This document shows, piece by piece, positions 11,644 through 22,418 of a DNA stretch of 64,000 nucleotides (the first letter of the stretch is position 1; the number at the start of each line of letters is the position of its first letter). The stretch is from contig CM060704.1 in assembly GCA_030686995.1 (NCBI GenBank), positions 108,878,542 to 108,942,541 on the forward strand. The letters run 5' to 3'. This DNA is from Artemisia argyi (taxonomy: Eukaryota > Streptophyta > Magnoliopsida > Asterales > Asteraceae). The notes below the pieces were generated by a model that saw nothing but the letters and a program-made list of their open reading frames with translations, was not told the DNA's origin and did not search any database. The position numbers and the translations under genes are program-made.

Positions 11644-12929
11644 TGATGCGTGGAATTGAGCCCTCGCAAAAGGTTTTACCTCTCAAGGGATCTTGAGAAG
11701 CTTGCAATCCCCACCAGGCAGTGTACCTGTTCGTTGTAGTATAGTATAGTGACAAGTACCGGGGGATTGATCGTTCAACTCAAAGAATAGTGTTCGCTAG
11801 GGTTAAAACTCACTAAAACTAGGTCTAGAAGTGAGGGATGATTCTCTTTGTATTTTTATATTTTATGGAAAGCAAGTAAAAATCTCGGGTTTTGGAAAGA
11901 GTGGGCGGAATTAGTTGCTAATCAACTAACCCAAATAACTAAAGATGCAATCAAAATAAAATAAAATAAACTTAAACTAATTTGTGGTTTAAACAATAAT
12001 GAGAGAAAATTGTGTTTACTTAGATTTCACTACTCCCTAGCTGTCTTTTACAAGTTGATTAGTTTGTTACAATTGCATGGATGACGGGTTATATTCCTTA
12101 ATACCATTCGTAGGGCCGTGTATGATCTTCCCTAACTCTATAAGCTTCTACATCTTCCTATGTCGAGCCGACTACTAGCTCCTAACATGGCCTCATTAGT
12201 AGTTACCTACGCATTAAATACAACCAAAATATCGTAGTACACCTGTGATCATGTTTCTTAAGACGTTCAAGCAAGTTACCAATTGGAAGTCTGCTAGTTT
12301 TCTTAAGCCTAACATCGAATTCATTCATCCACAACAATTGTAAACAAACAACCAACCCATAATCAATATCTAAGTTTCATTAGATCTAAGCAAACACTAG
12401 GAAAACCTAGCCTAGCATGTTAATGAGAAAACAAGCATAAGATATAATCAAACAACACATAGACATATTGAATGATTTGGTAAAGGACTTATCTTCAATT
12501 AAGCATGTAAGAAACAAAGGGTTGAAACCCTTGAAAAAGCTGTAAAATACTTCTAGGGTTTACTCCCTTCAAAGTTGCACACAATGAATGAAAAGTAGAA
12601 AACTATATATAGATTTTGTCTTCTGACGGCGTCAAGAGTAATGTGTGATGCCGTCAATTCGCTGCCAAAATAAACTCGTATTGCAAAGATCCACTTCTGA
12701 CGCCGTCACTCTTTGCAATAACTCTTGATGGCCTTGACAATTTTATATGTGACGCCGTCACGACCCCTTCACAAAACATTCTGGCGCGTCACATGTAATT
12801 GATTTATCCAACCTTTTGACAACTCATGACGCCATCACTAGCACCATGGAACGCCGTCAAGTACAATATCCAGCATGCTTTTGAGACTTTGTCGTTTTCT
12901 TCGCTTTTTCGGTCCAAAAACGTCCAAGA
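11644..12929 (-). mobile_element. Athila/Tat-like LTR, copy 2, inverted and truncated
   Basis: This is the reverse complement of about 14870-16185, roughly 96 percent identical by eye. It starts at TGATGCGTGG, the mirrored LTR end. The reverse-strand TATA box is at 12603-12612, and the TGACG palindrome cluster occupies 12624-12860. Similarity stops near 12929, so the first ~155 bp of the LTR are missing. A 19-bp stretch (TTTTGAGACTTTGTCGTTT) is duplicated at the break, at about 12890 and 12935. It forms the left arm of a long inverted repeat with copy 3. Confidence 0.75.
12600..12860 (-). promoter_or_regulatory. LTR promoter of copy 2: palindrome cluster and TATA box
   Basis: Exact TGACG(G/C)CGTCA motifs occur at 12624, 12698 and 12750. 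One-mismatch or shortened forms are at 12646, 12827 and 12851. The minus-strand TATA box is at 12603-12612. The order and distance to TATA are as in the other two LTR copies. Confidence 0.55.
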
Positions 12930-14129
12930 TGCTTTTGAGACTTTGTCGTTTAACAGGTTATATTGGACAAGAAGATGATTTATATTTCTAGAGGGAAGCT
13001 TTCAACATTCATTTTCTTGGAGGAGGATTTAACCTTGTTACCCATTTATCCACATCGAACGAATCAGGGGAGTATTTGTTTTCATTCTTTTACCTTATTT
13101 ACTTTTACATCTTTTTATTGAACATTAGGGACAATGTTCAGCTTAAATGTAAGGGGAGGGTAAATGATGATACTTTAGAGAATACAATTGCGCTTGAGTT
13201 TGTTTGTTCAATAGTAGGTGTGTAATAAAACTAAGAGAAATACTTGTTAGGGCAATTTTAGCACCAAATTTAAATTTTTTTACAACATTTAAGAGTGAAG
13301 CTTTAGCCTTAATAAACGTCTCATTGATAGGAGTTGTATGACTAGCACAAAAAACCGTACCACTCAAAAAAGTTTTCCACCCAAATATGTGAGGTTCGCC
13401 TTTAGATTTGTTAGGAAAAGCATTCATTATTAGTGCTTATGAGTGTACTGGTAGTATTTAGATTCTAAAACTTGCGTTAGTGATGCATCCCGAGACCGCT
13501 AGTGAGACTACATTCGTGTAGTTAGGATTTACAACATGATAAGAGGCATTAGGATCACCATTGTGTTAAACCCGTATCATAATTACTTGACCATTTAAGT
13601 CAATTACCTTGACTAGTAAAGTCAATTAATTTTTCCCACACCTTTGCATTGTACTCATTTTTAGTACACGATACCCCTAGTACACCTCTCCGAGCCTACC
13701 TTTTTCATTTCTAACATTAAGCATACTACTTAAAGGTAGAATTTGTTTACAATCCACCCCAAATGTACACCCAAATCGCCTTAGCCTTCCTTGTATGCAC
13801 TCATCTTTAGTGCATTATTGTTATTTGTTTAAACCCTTAATTAATTGTCTAATTGATTACATGGTTGCTAAGTCAAGTCATATCTTGTACATATTGTTTT
13901 GGGACGATTGGGACTCGTGGGTAAAGTACTAGAGTTATGGAGTAATGGGGATGAACATCATATATTACCCCCATATGTGCGTTAATCTTAAAAAGTACTC
14001 CAAGTGTTCTAATTATCTTAATTCGAGTCATTAGAATAGTTGATTGTAAAGTATGTAAAAGTTCAAGTGTATGGGGAATGAAAATCCCCTATGATGTATT
14101 ATTTTGGATGGTAGGGTAAGAGTGTATGC

Positions 14130-14166
<37 letters not shown>

Positions 14167-14743
14167 GAAAAATCAAGAAAAAGAAAAAGAGAAAAAACAT
14201 ACGGACTACCATACCGTTTCCTTTTATGTTTATTTTATGTTTTGTTAGTTATGATTAGCTTAAGTCGAGTCGAGTCTGGGCTTAGCAATGCCACATTGTA
14301 CATGTAATTGACCAAGATGATTAACTCGCCACCAGTAAATATTGCCTATATCCAACAAAACAGTGTTTATCATATCCCTACACCTAACGTTATAACCCTT
14401 TAAAAGACCTCTTTGATAGTTTATCCTAGGTGCTTACGCCAAAGTGGTGGAGGTTTGATCCTTTCCCAAGCCTATGGTAATCTATTTGCTATGACAGGTA
14501 GTGAGAGATGTTTTCCATTTCCATATTGTGATATATACCTTTATTACTCCCGAGAGATATGAGTATCTAAACACTATTTGTGAGTTGCTAGTGTATAATT
14601 TCCGTGCTTGTTTTTGGTTGAAGTGGAACAATTATTTGTTGTAATTACTTTTATATTAGTGTAAAATGACCCCTAACTTGTATTTTGATTAGAATAAAAG
14701 CGCATTTGCTTGAGGACAAGTAAACCTCAAGTGTAACGGTATT
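12930..14743 (+). other. 3' noncoding region of the Athila/Tat-like element
   Basis: The sequence at 13117-13160 reads GAACATTAGGGACAATGTTCAG and then AATGTAAGGGGAGGG. This resembles the conserved CATTGAGGACAATG...GGGG block found downstream of pol in Athila/Tat elements. The region ends with GCTTGAGGACAAG (14708-14720) just before the LTR. A run of 34 A occupies 14131-14164. I see no protein of known family; a 94-codon minus frame (13143-13427) is unrecognised. The pol genes expected upstream are absent, so a large deletion or rearrangement lies at about 12929. Confidence 0.6.
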
Positions 14744-16185
14744 TGATGAAGCGAAAAGTGTACCGCTTTTGGGGGGTCATTTAAGGCCAAAGTCGAGATT
14801 ATTGATCAAATATTGGCCTAAATCGTTCCTTTTATCATTTTAGGTACTTTTGAGAGGAATTTTACAAAAGGAAGCATTTTGGACGTTTTTGGATTGAAAA
14901 AGTGAATAAAATGACAAAGTCTCAAAAGCATGCTGGAAATTGCACTTGACGGCGTCACATGGTGCTAGTGACGGTGTCATGAGTTGACAAAAGGGTGGAT
15001 AAATCAATTACACGTGACGCGCCAGAATGTTTTGTGAAAGGGTCGTGACGGCGTCACGTATAAAATTGTCAAGGCCATCAAGAGTTATTGCAAAGAGTGA
15101 TGACCCAGAACACATAAAGAGTGACGGCGTCAGAAGTGGATCTAGGCAATACGAGTGTATTTTGGCGGCGAGTTGACGGCGTCACACATTACTCTTGACG
15201 CCGTCAGGAGACAAAATCTATATATAGTTTTCTATTTTTCATTCATTGTGTGCAACTTTGAAGGGAGTAAACCCTAGACGAATTTTACAGCTTTTTTAAG
15301 GGTTTCAACCCTTTGTTTCTTGCATGCTTAATTGATGATAAGTCCTTTACCAAATCATTCAATATGTCTATGTGTTGTTTGATTATATCTTATGCTTGTC
15401 TTCTCTTTAACATGCTAGGCTAGGTTTTCCTTGTGTTTGCTTAGATGCAATGAAACTTAGATATTGATTATGGGTTGGTTGTGTGTTTATAATTGTTGTG
15501 GATGAATGAATTCGATGTAAGGCTTAAGAAAACTGGCAGACTTCCAATTGGTAACTTTCTTGAACGTCTTAAGAAACATGATCGGAGGTGTACTATGATA
15601 TTTTGGTTGTATTAATGCGTAGGTAACTACTAATGAGGCCATGTTATGAGCTAGTAGTCGGCACGACATAGGAAGAGGTAGAAGCTTATAGAGTTAGGGA
15701 AGATCGTACACGGCCCTACGAATGGTATTAAGGAATATAACCCGTCATCCATACAATTGTAACAAACTAATCAACCTGTAAAAGATAGCTAGGGAGTAGT
15801 GAAATCTAAGTAAACACAATTTTCTCTCATTATTGTTTACACCACAAATTAGTTTAAGTTTATTTTATTTTATTTTGATTGCATCTTTAGTTATTTGGGT
15901 TTGTTGATTAGCAACTAATTCCGCCCACTCCTTCCAAAACCCGAGATTTTTACTTGCTTTCCATAAAATATAAAAATTCAAAAAGAATCATCCCTCACTT
16001 CTATACCTAGTTTTAGTGAGTTTTAACCCTAGCGAACAATATTCTTTGAGTTGAACGATCAATCCCCCGGTACTTGTCACTATACTATACTACAACGAAC
16101 AGGTACACTGCCTGGTATGGATTGCAAGCTTCTCAAGATCCCTTGAGAGGTAAAACCTTTTACGAGAGCGCGATTCCACGCATCA
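14744..16185 (+). mobile_element. Athila/Tat-like LTR, copy 3 (1442 bp)
   Basis: It runs TGATGAAGC to CACGCATCA and has the same length as copy 1. It follows the element's own 3' tail, so it is a 3' LTR. It contains five exact TGACG(G/C)CGTCA palindromes and a TATA box at 15218-15227. Its right end abuts, at 16186, a truncated minus-strand Gypsy gag. That boundary is therefore probably where this element inserted into or recombined with the older one. Confidence 0.8.
14947..15227 (+). promoter_or_regulatory. LTR promoter of copy 3: palindrome cluster and TATA box
   Basis: Exact palindromes occur at 14947, 15046, 15122, 15174 and 15196, with TGACGGTGTCA at 14969. CTATATATAG is at 15218-15227. 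The last palindrome is only 12 bp from the TATA box. The leader continues with CATTCATTGTGTGCAACTTTG. Confidence 0.6.
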
Positions 16186-16371
16186 AATATGACCATTGTC
16201 TCCCTGAACATCAACATTTCGATTCCTGTCATTGCGATTGGTGTTGTCCAGGTTGTCGGGAGTAGGGGTCTCAACATTTCGTGCAGGACAGCGTCCTAGG
16301 CGACCAGGGGTGGTCACTGCATGACCAGTTCGGGTAGCTCTGAGAAGGTTTCGTCGTGGGGCCATTGATCT
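16186..16371 (-). pseudogene. Start of a Gypsy gag exon, truncated
   Basis: On the minus strand a clean splice-acceptor-like TGTGTTTCAG ends at 16372. It is followed by ATC and then an ATG, opening a frame rich in Arg, Asn and Asp (MAPRRNLLRATRTGH...). This resembles the basic start (MPPRR type) of Tekay-like gag-pol proteins. It is cut off at 16186, where the Athila-like LTR ends. Together with the leader ORF upstream it suggests a two-exon layout. The splice site is inferred from sequence only. Confidence 0.5.
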
Positions 16372-16740
16372 GAAACACAATACAAGGTTTATAAGTCTCT
16401 GATAGTATTTATCATATGCTCAACAAGAATTGGATATATGAAGCCAAGATCGTTAGAATATCAACAATACACCACAAGACATCAATCAAACAAATAGGAG
16501 CGCAATTTCCATAAACATCCAAAACCACATAACATCATGCAAAAATAACCGTCATCCATACAAATAGCGATCAGTACATCGTTTCCACTACCAAAAGACA
16601 TAAAGGATACTGATCGTTCCAAACGAGACGAACATACAACTGAAATACACAAAAGATAGGATAACTAGCTTTTCTAACCAAACACTCCCTGGTTTAGAAA
16701 GCAATATAACAACATAATCCAAAACTATCTAGCCACTATG

Positions 16741-17829
16741 CTAGAGTATACTCCTCAACTGAGATCTCAAACCATCCAACTCTCTCCATAACGATCCCAG
16801 CTCAACAATGTGAGTATCACTATCCCTCTTGAGGTCTGCAACCTCCTCCTCCAACTCCGTGTTCCTCTGCCACAGCTTGCGATCTGCCTCGCGAGCCGTA
16901 ATGAGCCCTCTCTGTAGACTCTCTATTTGCTCATGTAACTCCATCATACCTCTCCTAATCTCTGTAGTCCTCCTCACAATAGTAACCATATCCACCCTCA
17001 ACTCACCAATAAACTCAACAGTCACTCTATCAATCTGATCTGCCAACTGCGAGATCTTCTCGCCCTATGAGGTAAGCCGAGCCCAAATCCTACCAGTCTC
17101 ACCAAGATCTGCAGGCTCAGCAGATATCTCAGATGGCGCGTCCGACGCCATGGGACTGCCAGGTGGGGAATCAAATAAAAATGGACGATCAGGCGAAACT
17201 GGCTTTAGCTGATGTATCGGAGAATCGGGCTCTGCAGAATGAGCTGAATGTACCGGGCTGTGAGCTGGCAAACCATCATCGTCAGGCATCTCCTCCTCTT
17301 GAGGATCATCCTCCTCCTCACTTTCATGTGGATCATCATCCCTCTGCTCACCCTCCTGAGCGTCATCAGCCTCCTCCTCACCCTCGTACTCCTCCTCCTC
17401 ATCTGAGGGGTACTCCATCAATCATCGTCTCCGAACAGGTGAACCATGAGGTGATAGGGTAGGAGATCTAGGACGACAATGGAATGATGTGGGTGGTGCA
17501 TCTAACAGATGTGTGTGAGCATCAAAGTGCATGGGTGGTGATGAAGGGCGCACAGACATACGTGCCGTAGCTCGGTGGGCAAAACGTGGAGCCACACGAG
17601 CTAAAGCTTGATGGAGTGTAAGCTGTCTCGAAGTACCAGGAAGCCCCAAAGAAGATGAGGGTCCCTGAGAAGTAGGTGAAGCAGGTGGTGTGGGAGTAAC
17701 TGCTGTCGGTGATGAAGTAGCTGAATGCATGGCAATCCTGTAAGGATCATCAGGAGCCATGGTGATCTGTGCTGGGTGGTGTGGATCAGCAAGAAGATCC
17801 TCAGTAACATCAAACGTATAGGAGGCCAT
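16741..17829 (-). pseudogene. Leader/gag-like ORF of a Tekay-like Gypsy element
   Basis: The frame starts at the ATG at 17829 (MASYTFDVTEDLL) and stays in one frame to the TAG at 16741, about 362 codons. It is broken only by a TGA at 17424 and a TAG at 17067. The N-terminal 135 residues are Pro/Ser/Thr rich. The middle is very acidic (runs of D and E at about 17300-17420). The last 100 residues form a predicted coiled coil (LHEQIESLQRGL, LEEEVADLKRD). Such low-complexity plus coiled-coil leaders precede gag in some asterid chromoviruses. The primer site at 18201-18213 and the LTR edge at 18217 confirm that this is the 5' end of a minus-strand element. Function of the leader protein is unknown. 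Confidence 0.6.
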
Positions 17830-18200
17830 GGTCTGTGACAACGGCGTAGGGTAGGTGTAAGTGTTTCGAAACAACTAAACCGCGAAACTCAAAATATCGT
17901 ACTAAAATAATCACATATCTCAATCATATAATTTCAAGAAAGATTTTTCAAATACCACATTACTAAAACATTTGCAAAACAAATAAATCATATAAGTTTC
18001 CAAACCCCATCATATCATATAATCAACGTATCCATAATTCCCAAATCATCTTAAAATCTCATATCATATCATTATTTCATAATACCTCAATCATAATCTA
18101 AGATGCTTTGGTTGGCGGGCTGGCAGGCATTGGTCGAGGACCATTTTCTATAAAAATCGGTTATAGTTTAGGTTTTTACTACCTAGTTCTCTATAACCTT

Positions 18201-18213
18201 GGCTCTGATACCA
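18201..18213 (-). promoter_or_regulatory. Primer-binding site for initiator tRNA-Met
   Basis: The minus strand reads TGGTATCAGAGCC, followed by AAGG, four bases after the LTR end ...GGGGGTGTTACA. This fixes the element's direction as minus. Confidence 0.8.
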
Positions 18214-18216
18214 ATC

Positions 18217-18637
18217 TGTAACACCCCCAAAATTTGGTATAGTGGAAGACTAATCAAGCTTTCGGGGTGCTACGTGGATTGGTATCCATCGCAAGTCATA
18301 AAAGAACCAGATAAAGTAAACATAAGTAAAAACAAAACCAACCAGGGTTTTTAGAGTTTACATTCATCTCAAAATATCCAAAGTAAGGCCCAAAATAAGT
18401 TAAACATAGGTCCACAATCAAATATGAGAGTTTGAGAATAGATCCTTAAACCAGAATGTCGTACCAAGCCTTCCAAACCAAGCATCGCAAGTTATCACTT
18501 AATTACCTGAGAAAACGCGCTATAAGTTAGCTTTCGCTGGTGAGATCATAGGTTTAATTCCTTAATTCAATCAAGTAGAGATATACACAAAACGCTTGCT
18601 AGCTAGATTAGGCCTCGAATCACTAAACCAAACCTAT
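18217..18637 (-). mobile_element. Fragment of the 5' LTR of the Tekay-like element
   Basis: Read on minus, the LTR ends ATTTTGGGGGTGTTACA at 18217, next to the primer site. Only about 420 bp remain. At 18638 the sequence changes abruptly to the LTR of a different element, whose other copy is at 26605-28343. Confidence 0.65.
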
Positions 18638-20402
18638 AGGAAAATGTAAATAAAGTGAGAAAAATGCAAAATAAATTTCTAAAATTCTAAAATAACTAAA
18701 AATAATTTTCTAATATTTTTTTGGATTTTTCTGGGGTTTTTCTGATTTTTTTGGATTTTTTAATAATTAAAAAGTAATTAAAAATGATTAAAAATGAAAA
18801 TTAAATAGGAAACATAGCAAATCAACTCAGAAAAATTTGAAAATTTCAGGGAAAATCTAAAATAATATTTTGAAACTAGGAAAAATATAAAATTTGAAAA
18901 ATAAGCACTGGAAGTGCTTAATGACCCAAAACAGCTTATTCAAAGTGCTTATTTATAAGCACTGTTTGACCAGTTTGACCAAAACTTTGACCCAATGGTT
19001 TTAAGACTCTAATAAGCTTGTTGGAACAGAATTTAGATCAAAAGTGAACTCAACAACACAGATTAAAGCTCAAACAGTTCAATAATTCAAAGGAAATTAA
19101 GCAAAAAGCTAGGCAGAATAAGCAAAAAGCAAAATATCAACTAGAAAAGCAATCTGAGTCACAAAGGAACTCAAATGAACAACAAAACTCAGAATATGAT
19201 CAGAATATAGCACTTGCAGCCCTCAACCTAATTGCGGACCAAGGATTCAATGTCCCAACTTGAATAAGCTCTTTAGGTGAGCAGATAAGCTGAGACAAGC
19301 AAACTTATGGGTTCAAAATACTTACTAACCAGCTGAGAATACTAAACTACCAATAAGACAGATACTAGATACAATCCAATGACCTAAAAGAACCTTAGAA
19401 AGTCAGACAAAACCTGTGGTGCAGGGGAAAGGTTAAACCAGACAAGCAACTTCAATAAGCTTTTTCAATGAGCAAATGATTTTCAAAACTCAAATTTCTT
19501 TTTGGTACTTGTAAAACACCTGTCAAAATTCACAAAACAGCTTTCCAAATTGATTTTGAATTAAAATTTAGAACTACGCAAGCTCATGAAATTCAGACCA
19601 AACTCAGTTTGAAAAACTTTTTGACTTTTTGCTTTCAAAGATGAATTGACTAATTTGACTTTTAAAAGCTTAAATCTCACTGAGAATGTTATAATAACCT
19701 AATCTACAAGTTAAATAAACTAAACTTATAACTAATATTGCTATTATAATGATTATGCAGCCTACTACTTTGACAGATACGAAATTATAAAGAGATAAAA
19801 GTGACTTTGACTTTTGATTAAATAACTACTTAAAATTTAACCTTAGTAACTAAACTAAACCAGAAAACATCCTCTAAAAAAACCTAATATCAGCAAACTT
19901 GATTTATCCAAACACACCCTTATGGTGACTGTCAAAACAGCAATATTTTAAAAGTACTTCCAAATCACCAAACTCACTCTATATTATTCTAATATGCCAA
20001 GCTGATGTTAATCCTCAGATCTCAAACACGATAGAGAAACACAAATACTAGAATATGACAGCAATCCAAACTGATCAAAACACCCTCTTAGTAACTAACT
20101 GTCACAACTGATCACACTCAACTCCAATATAATGCCAACCAAACTCAACTTCAGATAATGAATCAACAAGTTTAAATCAACACACAACTACAGATAATGA
20201 ACTCAAATCCAAACAGATTCACAGATTTAAGAGATGAAGCAATGAAACAGTACCAATAGATAATAACAAACTCAAAATTATCAAAAACCACTAATCAACA
20301 AGCAACAATCAATATCAGATAAATAATAAGCAATAATGAGCAGAATTCAATACAATAAGAACAGATCTAAACTTATATAAAAAAACAATAGATGAAACAG
20401 TA
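18638..20402 (-). repeat. Partial 3' LTR of the gag-protease element
   Basis: It is a direct repeat of 26605-28343, about 97 percent identical by eye, with one 22-bp length difference near 20062-20083. Only the middle part of the 3.76 kb LTR is present; both LTR ends are missing. The segment is AT-rich and contains several TTGACC/TTGACT motifs near 18966-18996. No coding was found. Confidence 0.75.
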
Positions 20403-22418
20403 CTATTTTTGTACTTTTTCATTTATATATGTGACGTTGTAAAGTAGCAATGATGTTCAAGAGAGATAGTAAAATCATTTATTCTAAAAAATGCTCCGTT
20501 TTCCGATTTTCATGAATAACAACTACAACTACTATTTTTGTACTTTTTCATTTATATATGTGACGGTTTGCTTTGACTTTCATTATCAATTCTTATCTGT
20601 TGATAATTTTCAGGGTCAACGAGTAGAAACACTTCTCACAGAGAAGAGACCGTACGGATAAAAATCGTCATCCTTGATTTTTCACAAGCTCCCAGACTAA
20701 GCGTAAAATCGAGATCATTGTTTATTCAAAAGTTAGATGCTAACACTACCCACAAAAGTTACTTGTGTATTACCTCTTGTTCCCAGGTCCTAAGTTTTGT
20801 ATCTCAAGATTTTAATTTGTGAGAAATGAATTGCTTCATATTTTCTCATTTCGATAGTTATTAGTCCGATAAGAGCACAAAATTTGAACGCTAAGTAGTT
20901 TCCAAACTTTCCCTCGAAAACCCCTGCATACAGAAATCGGGTCCACATGAAGGTCTCTGATTTAACACGATTTGTGAAGGTCCCCCTTTTTATTTATGAC
21001 CGACACATACCATGTTTGATACCCGAAACGGAAGCTTTTTATTAGTGAAACCCCCGGAGTCGAAGCTTGGCATTTTTGCATAATCATAAGCACTTTAATA
21101 ATACTTTGGTCCTTAGTCCTTTATTTCTTTTACAATCAATGCTTTATGAGCCGCCATGATGTAAGAGCTTTATTATGACTTTAGATTCATATCCGCCGCT
21201 TTTTGTAGCTTTGGATTCCTCTGCCTTTTTATTTGGCTTTGGACTATTATTATTGATATTCATAATCATATGCCAAACCCCGAGTCCTACGGCCTTTACT
21301 AAGATCACAACATCGGCTGCGAACCGGCAAGATGCAATAGTCTATTTCACCGTAACACTGGCAGTACCTTTATGTGTACCAAACCCCCATATGCAGAGAT
21401 TTTGTTGGGAACGAGAAAAAACAAAGTATTGCCCAAACCGTATACCCTTAATTAATCCTAGAGATCTATTATTATTGGTGTGCAAGCTTATGGGAACAAG
21501 GAGGCCACAAGTACCTCTCGTGAGTTTTTTAAATCCCAGTAATGCGATCCGTGTATAGCACGAAACTTCTAAATAAACTCTATCATTCCTCGATCTCCGC
21601 AAATTTAAAATCCCAAATAATGAGATCCGCGGATGTTTAGCCATAATCTTTTGATTATTTTGGTTAAGGGAGACGAGCTAGGGCTCAACACGCCCGGTCA
21701 AGTCGAAACATTTATTTCTACTCTCGCCATTAGGAAAGTCAAAACAAGGTGTCAAATCTTATTACTTCATATCATATATATTATTTCATTTTTTTTTTTT
21801 TTTAGATTATAAAGCGGTGATAAAAATTAAAATTTTTGGTGGAAAACGGAGTTGCGTAAGTTAACAGCTCAGACGATGGTACAGGTCAAATCGAATCGAA
21901 GATTCACCCCCCCAGACTAAAGTGAAACATTGTCCTCAATGTTTTAAGGGTAAAGGTAAGTCTACATAAAATCTAAGGCCGTTTATTAAGTATGCCAAGA
22001 GATAAACATTAGTCGATAAGATTTTGGATATGGTGAATTTCTGAAAGAGCATCGAAGAATGAGAATCGAGTGGAGAGAACGACAAACCACGAGCACGAGA
22101 GTCCTCAAACTTCGGGGAAATTCCTGGACATAAACAACAACAACCACAAAACACGAGTTTGAAAAGGGTCGCCCCCCTCACGTCACGTTACTAAAGAAAT
22201 AGAAAATAAAGAAAATGAAAATGGATAAGCATGGGGTGCCTCCCACGAAGCGCTTGTTTTTGATTTCCGAGTAACATGAGCTTGACTCGATCCCCGAATT
22301 AATTCGTCCTTGGGGAGAGCAGATGGAAAATAATCTCCATCAGGCTTTCATTCAAAATATTTGGATAAACATATGAATTATGAGAAAGTTCAATCCCGAT
22401 GAGATAACCAATGGTATT
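20403..22418 (-). other. 3' noncoding region of the gag-protease element
   Basis: No recognisable gene is present. On minus, the block at 21950-21905 reads ACATTGAGGACAATGTTTCAC and then a GTCTGGGGGGG tract, the conserved 3' signature of Athila/Tat-type elements. A 35-bp block (ACTATTTTTGTACTTTTTC...) is present twice, at 20402-20436 and 20531-20565. A run of 15 T lies at 21789-21803. The open frames at 21175-21558 and 21342-21644 overlap on opposite strands and look incidental. Confidence 0.5.

Noticed and set aside
14131..14164. A34 tract as the tail of a processed retrocopy
   Set aside because: No coding remnant upstream and no flanking duplication were found. It lies in the 3' noncoding part of the Athila-like element.
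14104..14307. Lys-rich 67-codon ORF
   Set aside because: The Lys run is simply the translation of 34 consecutive A bases.
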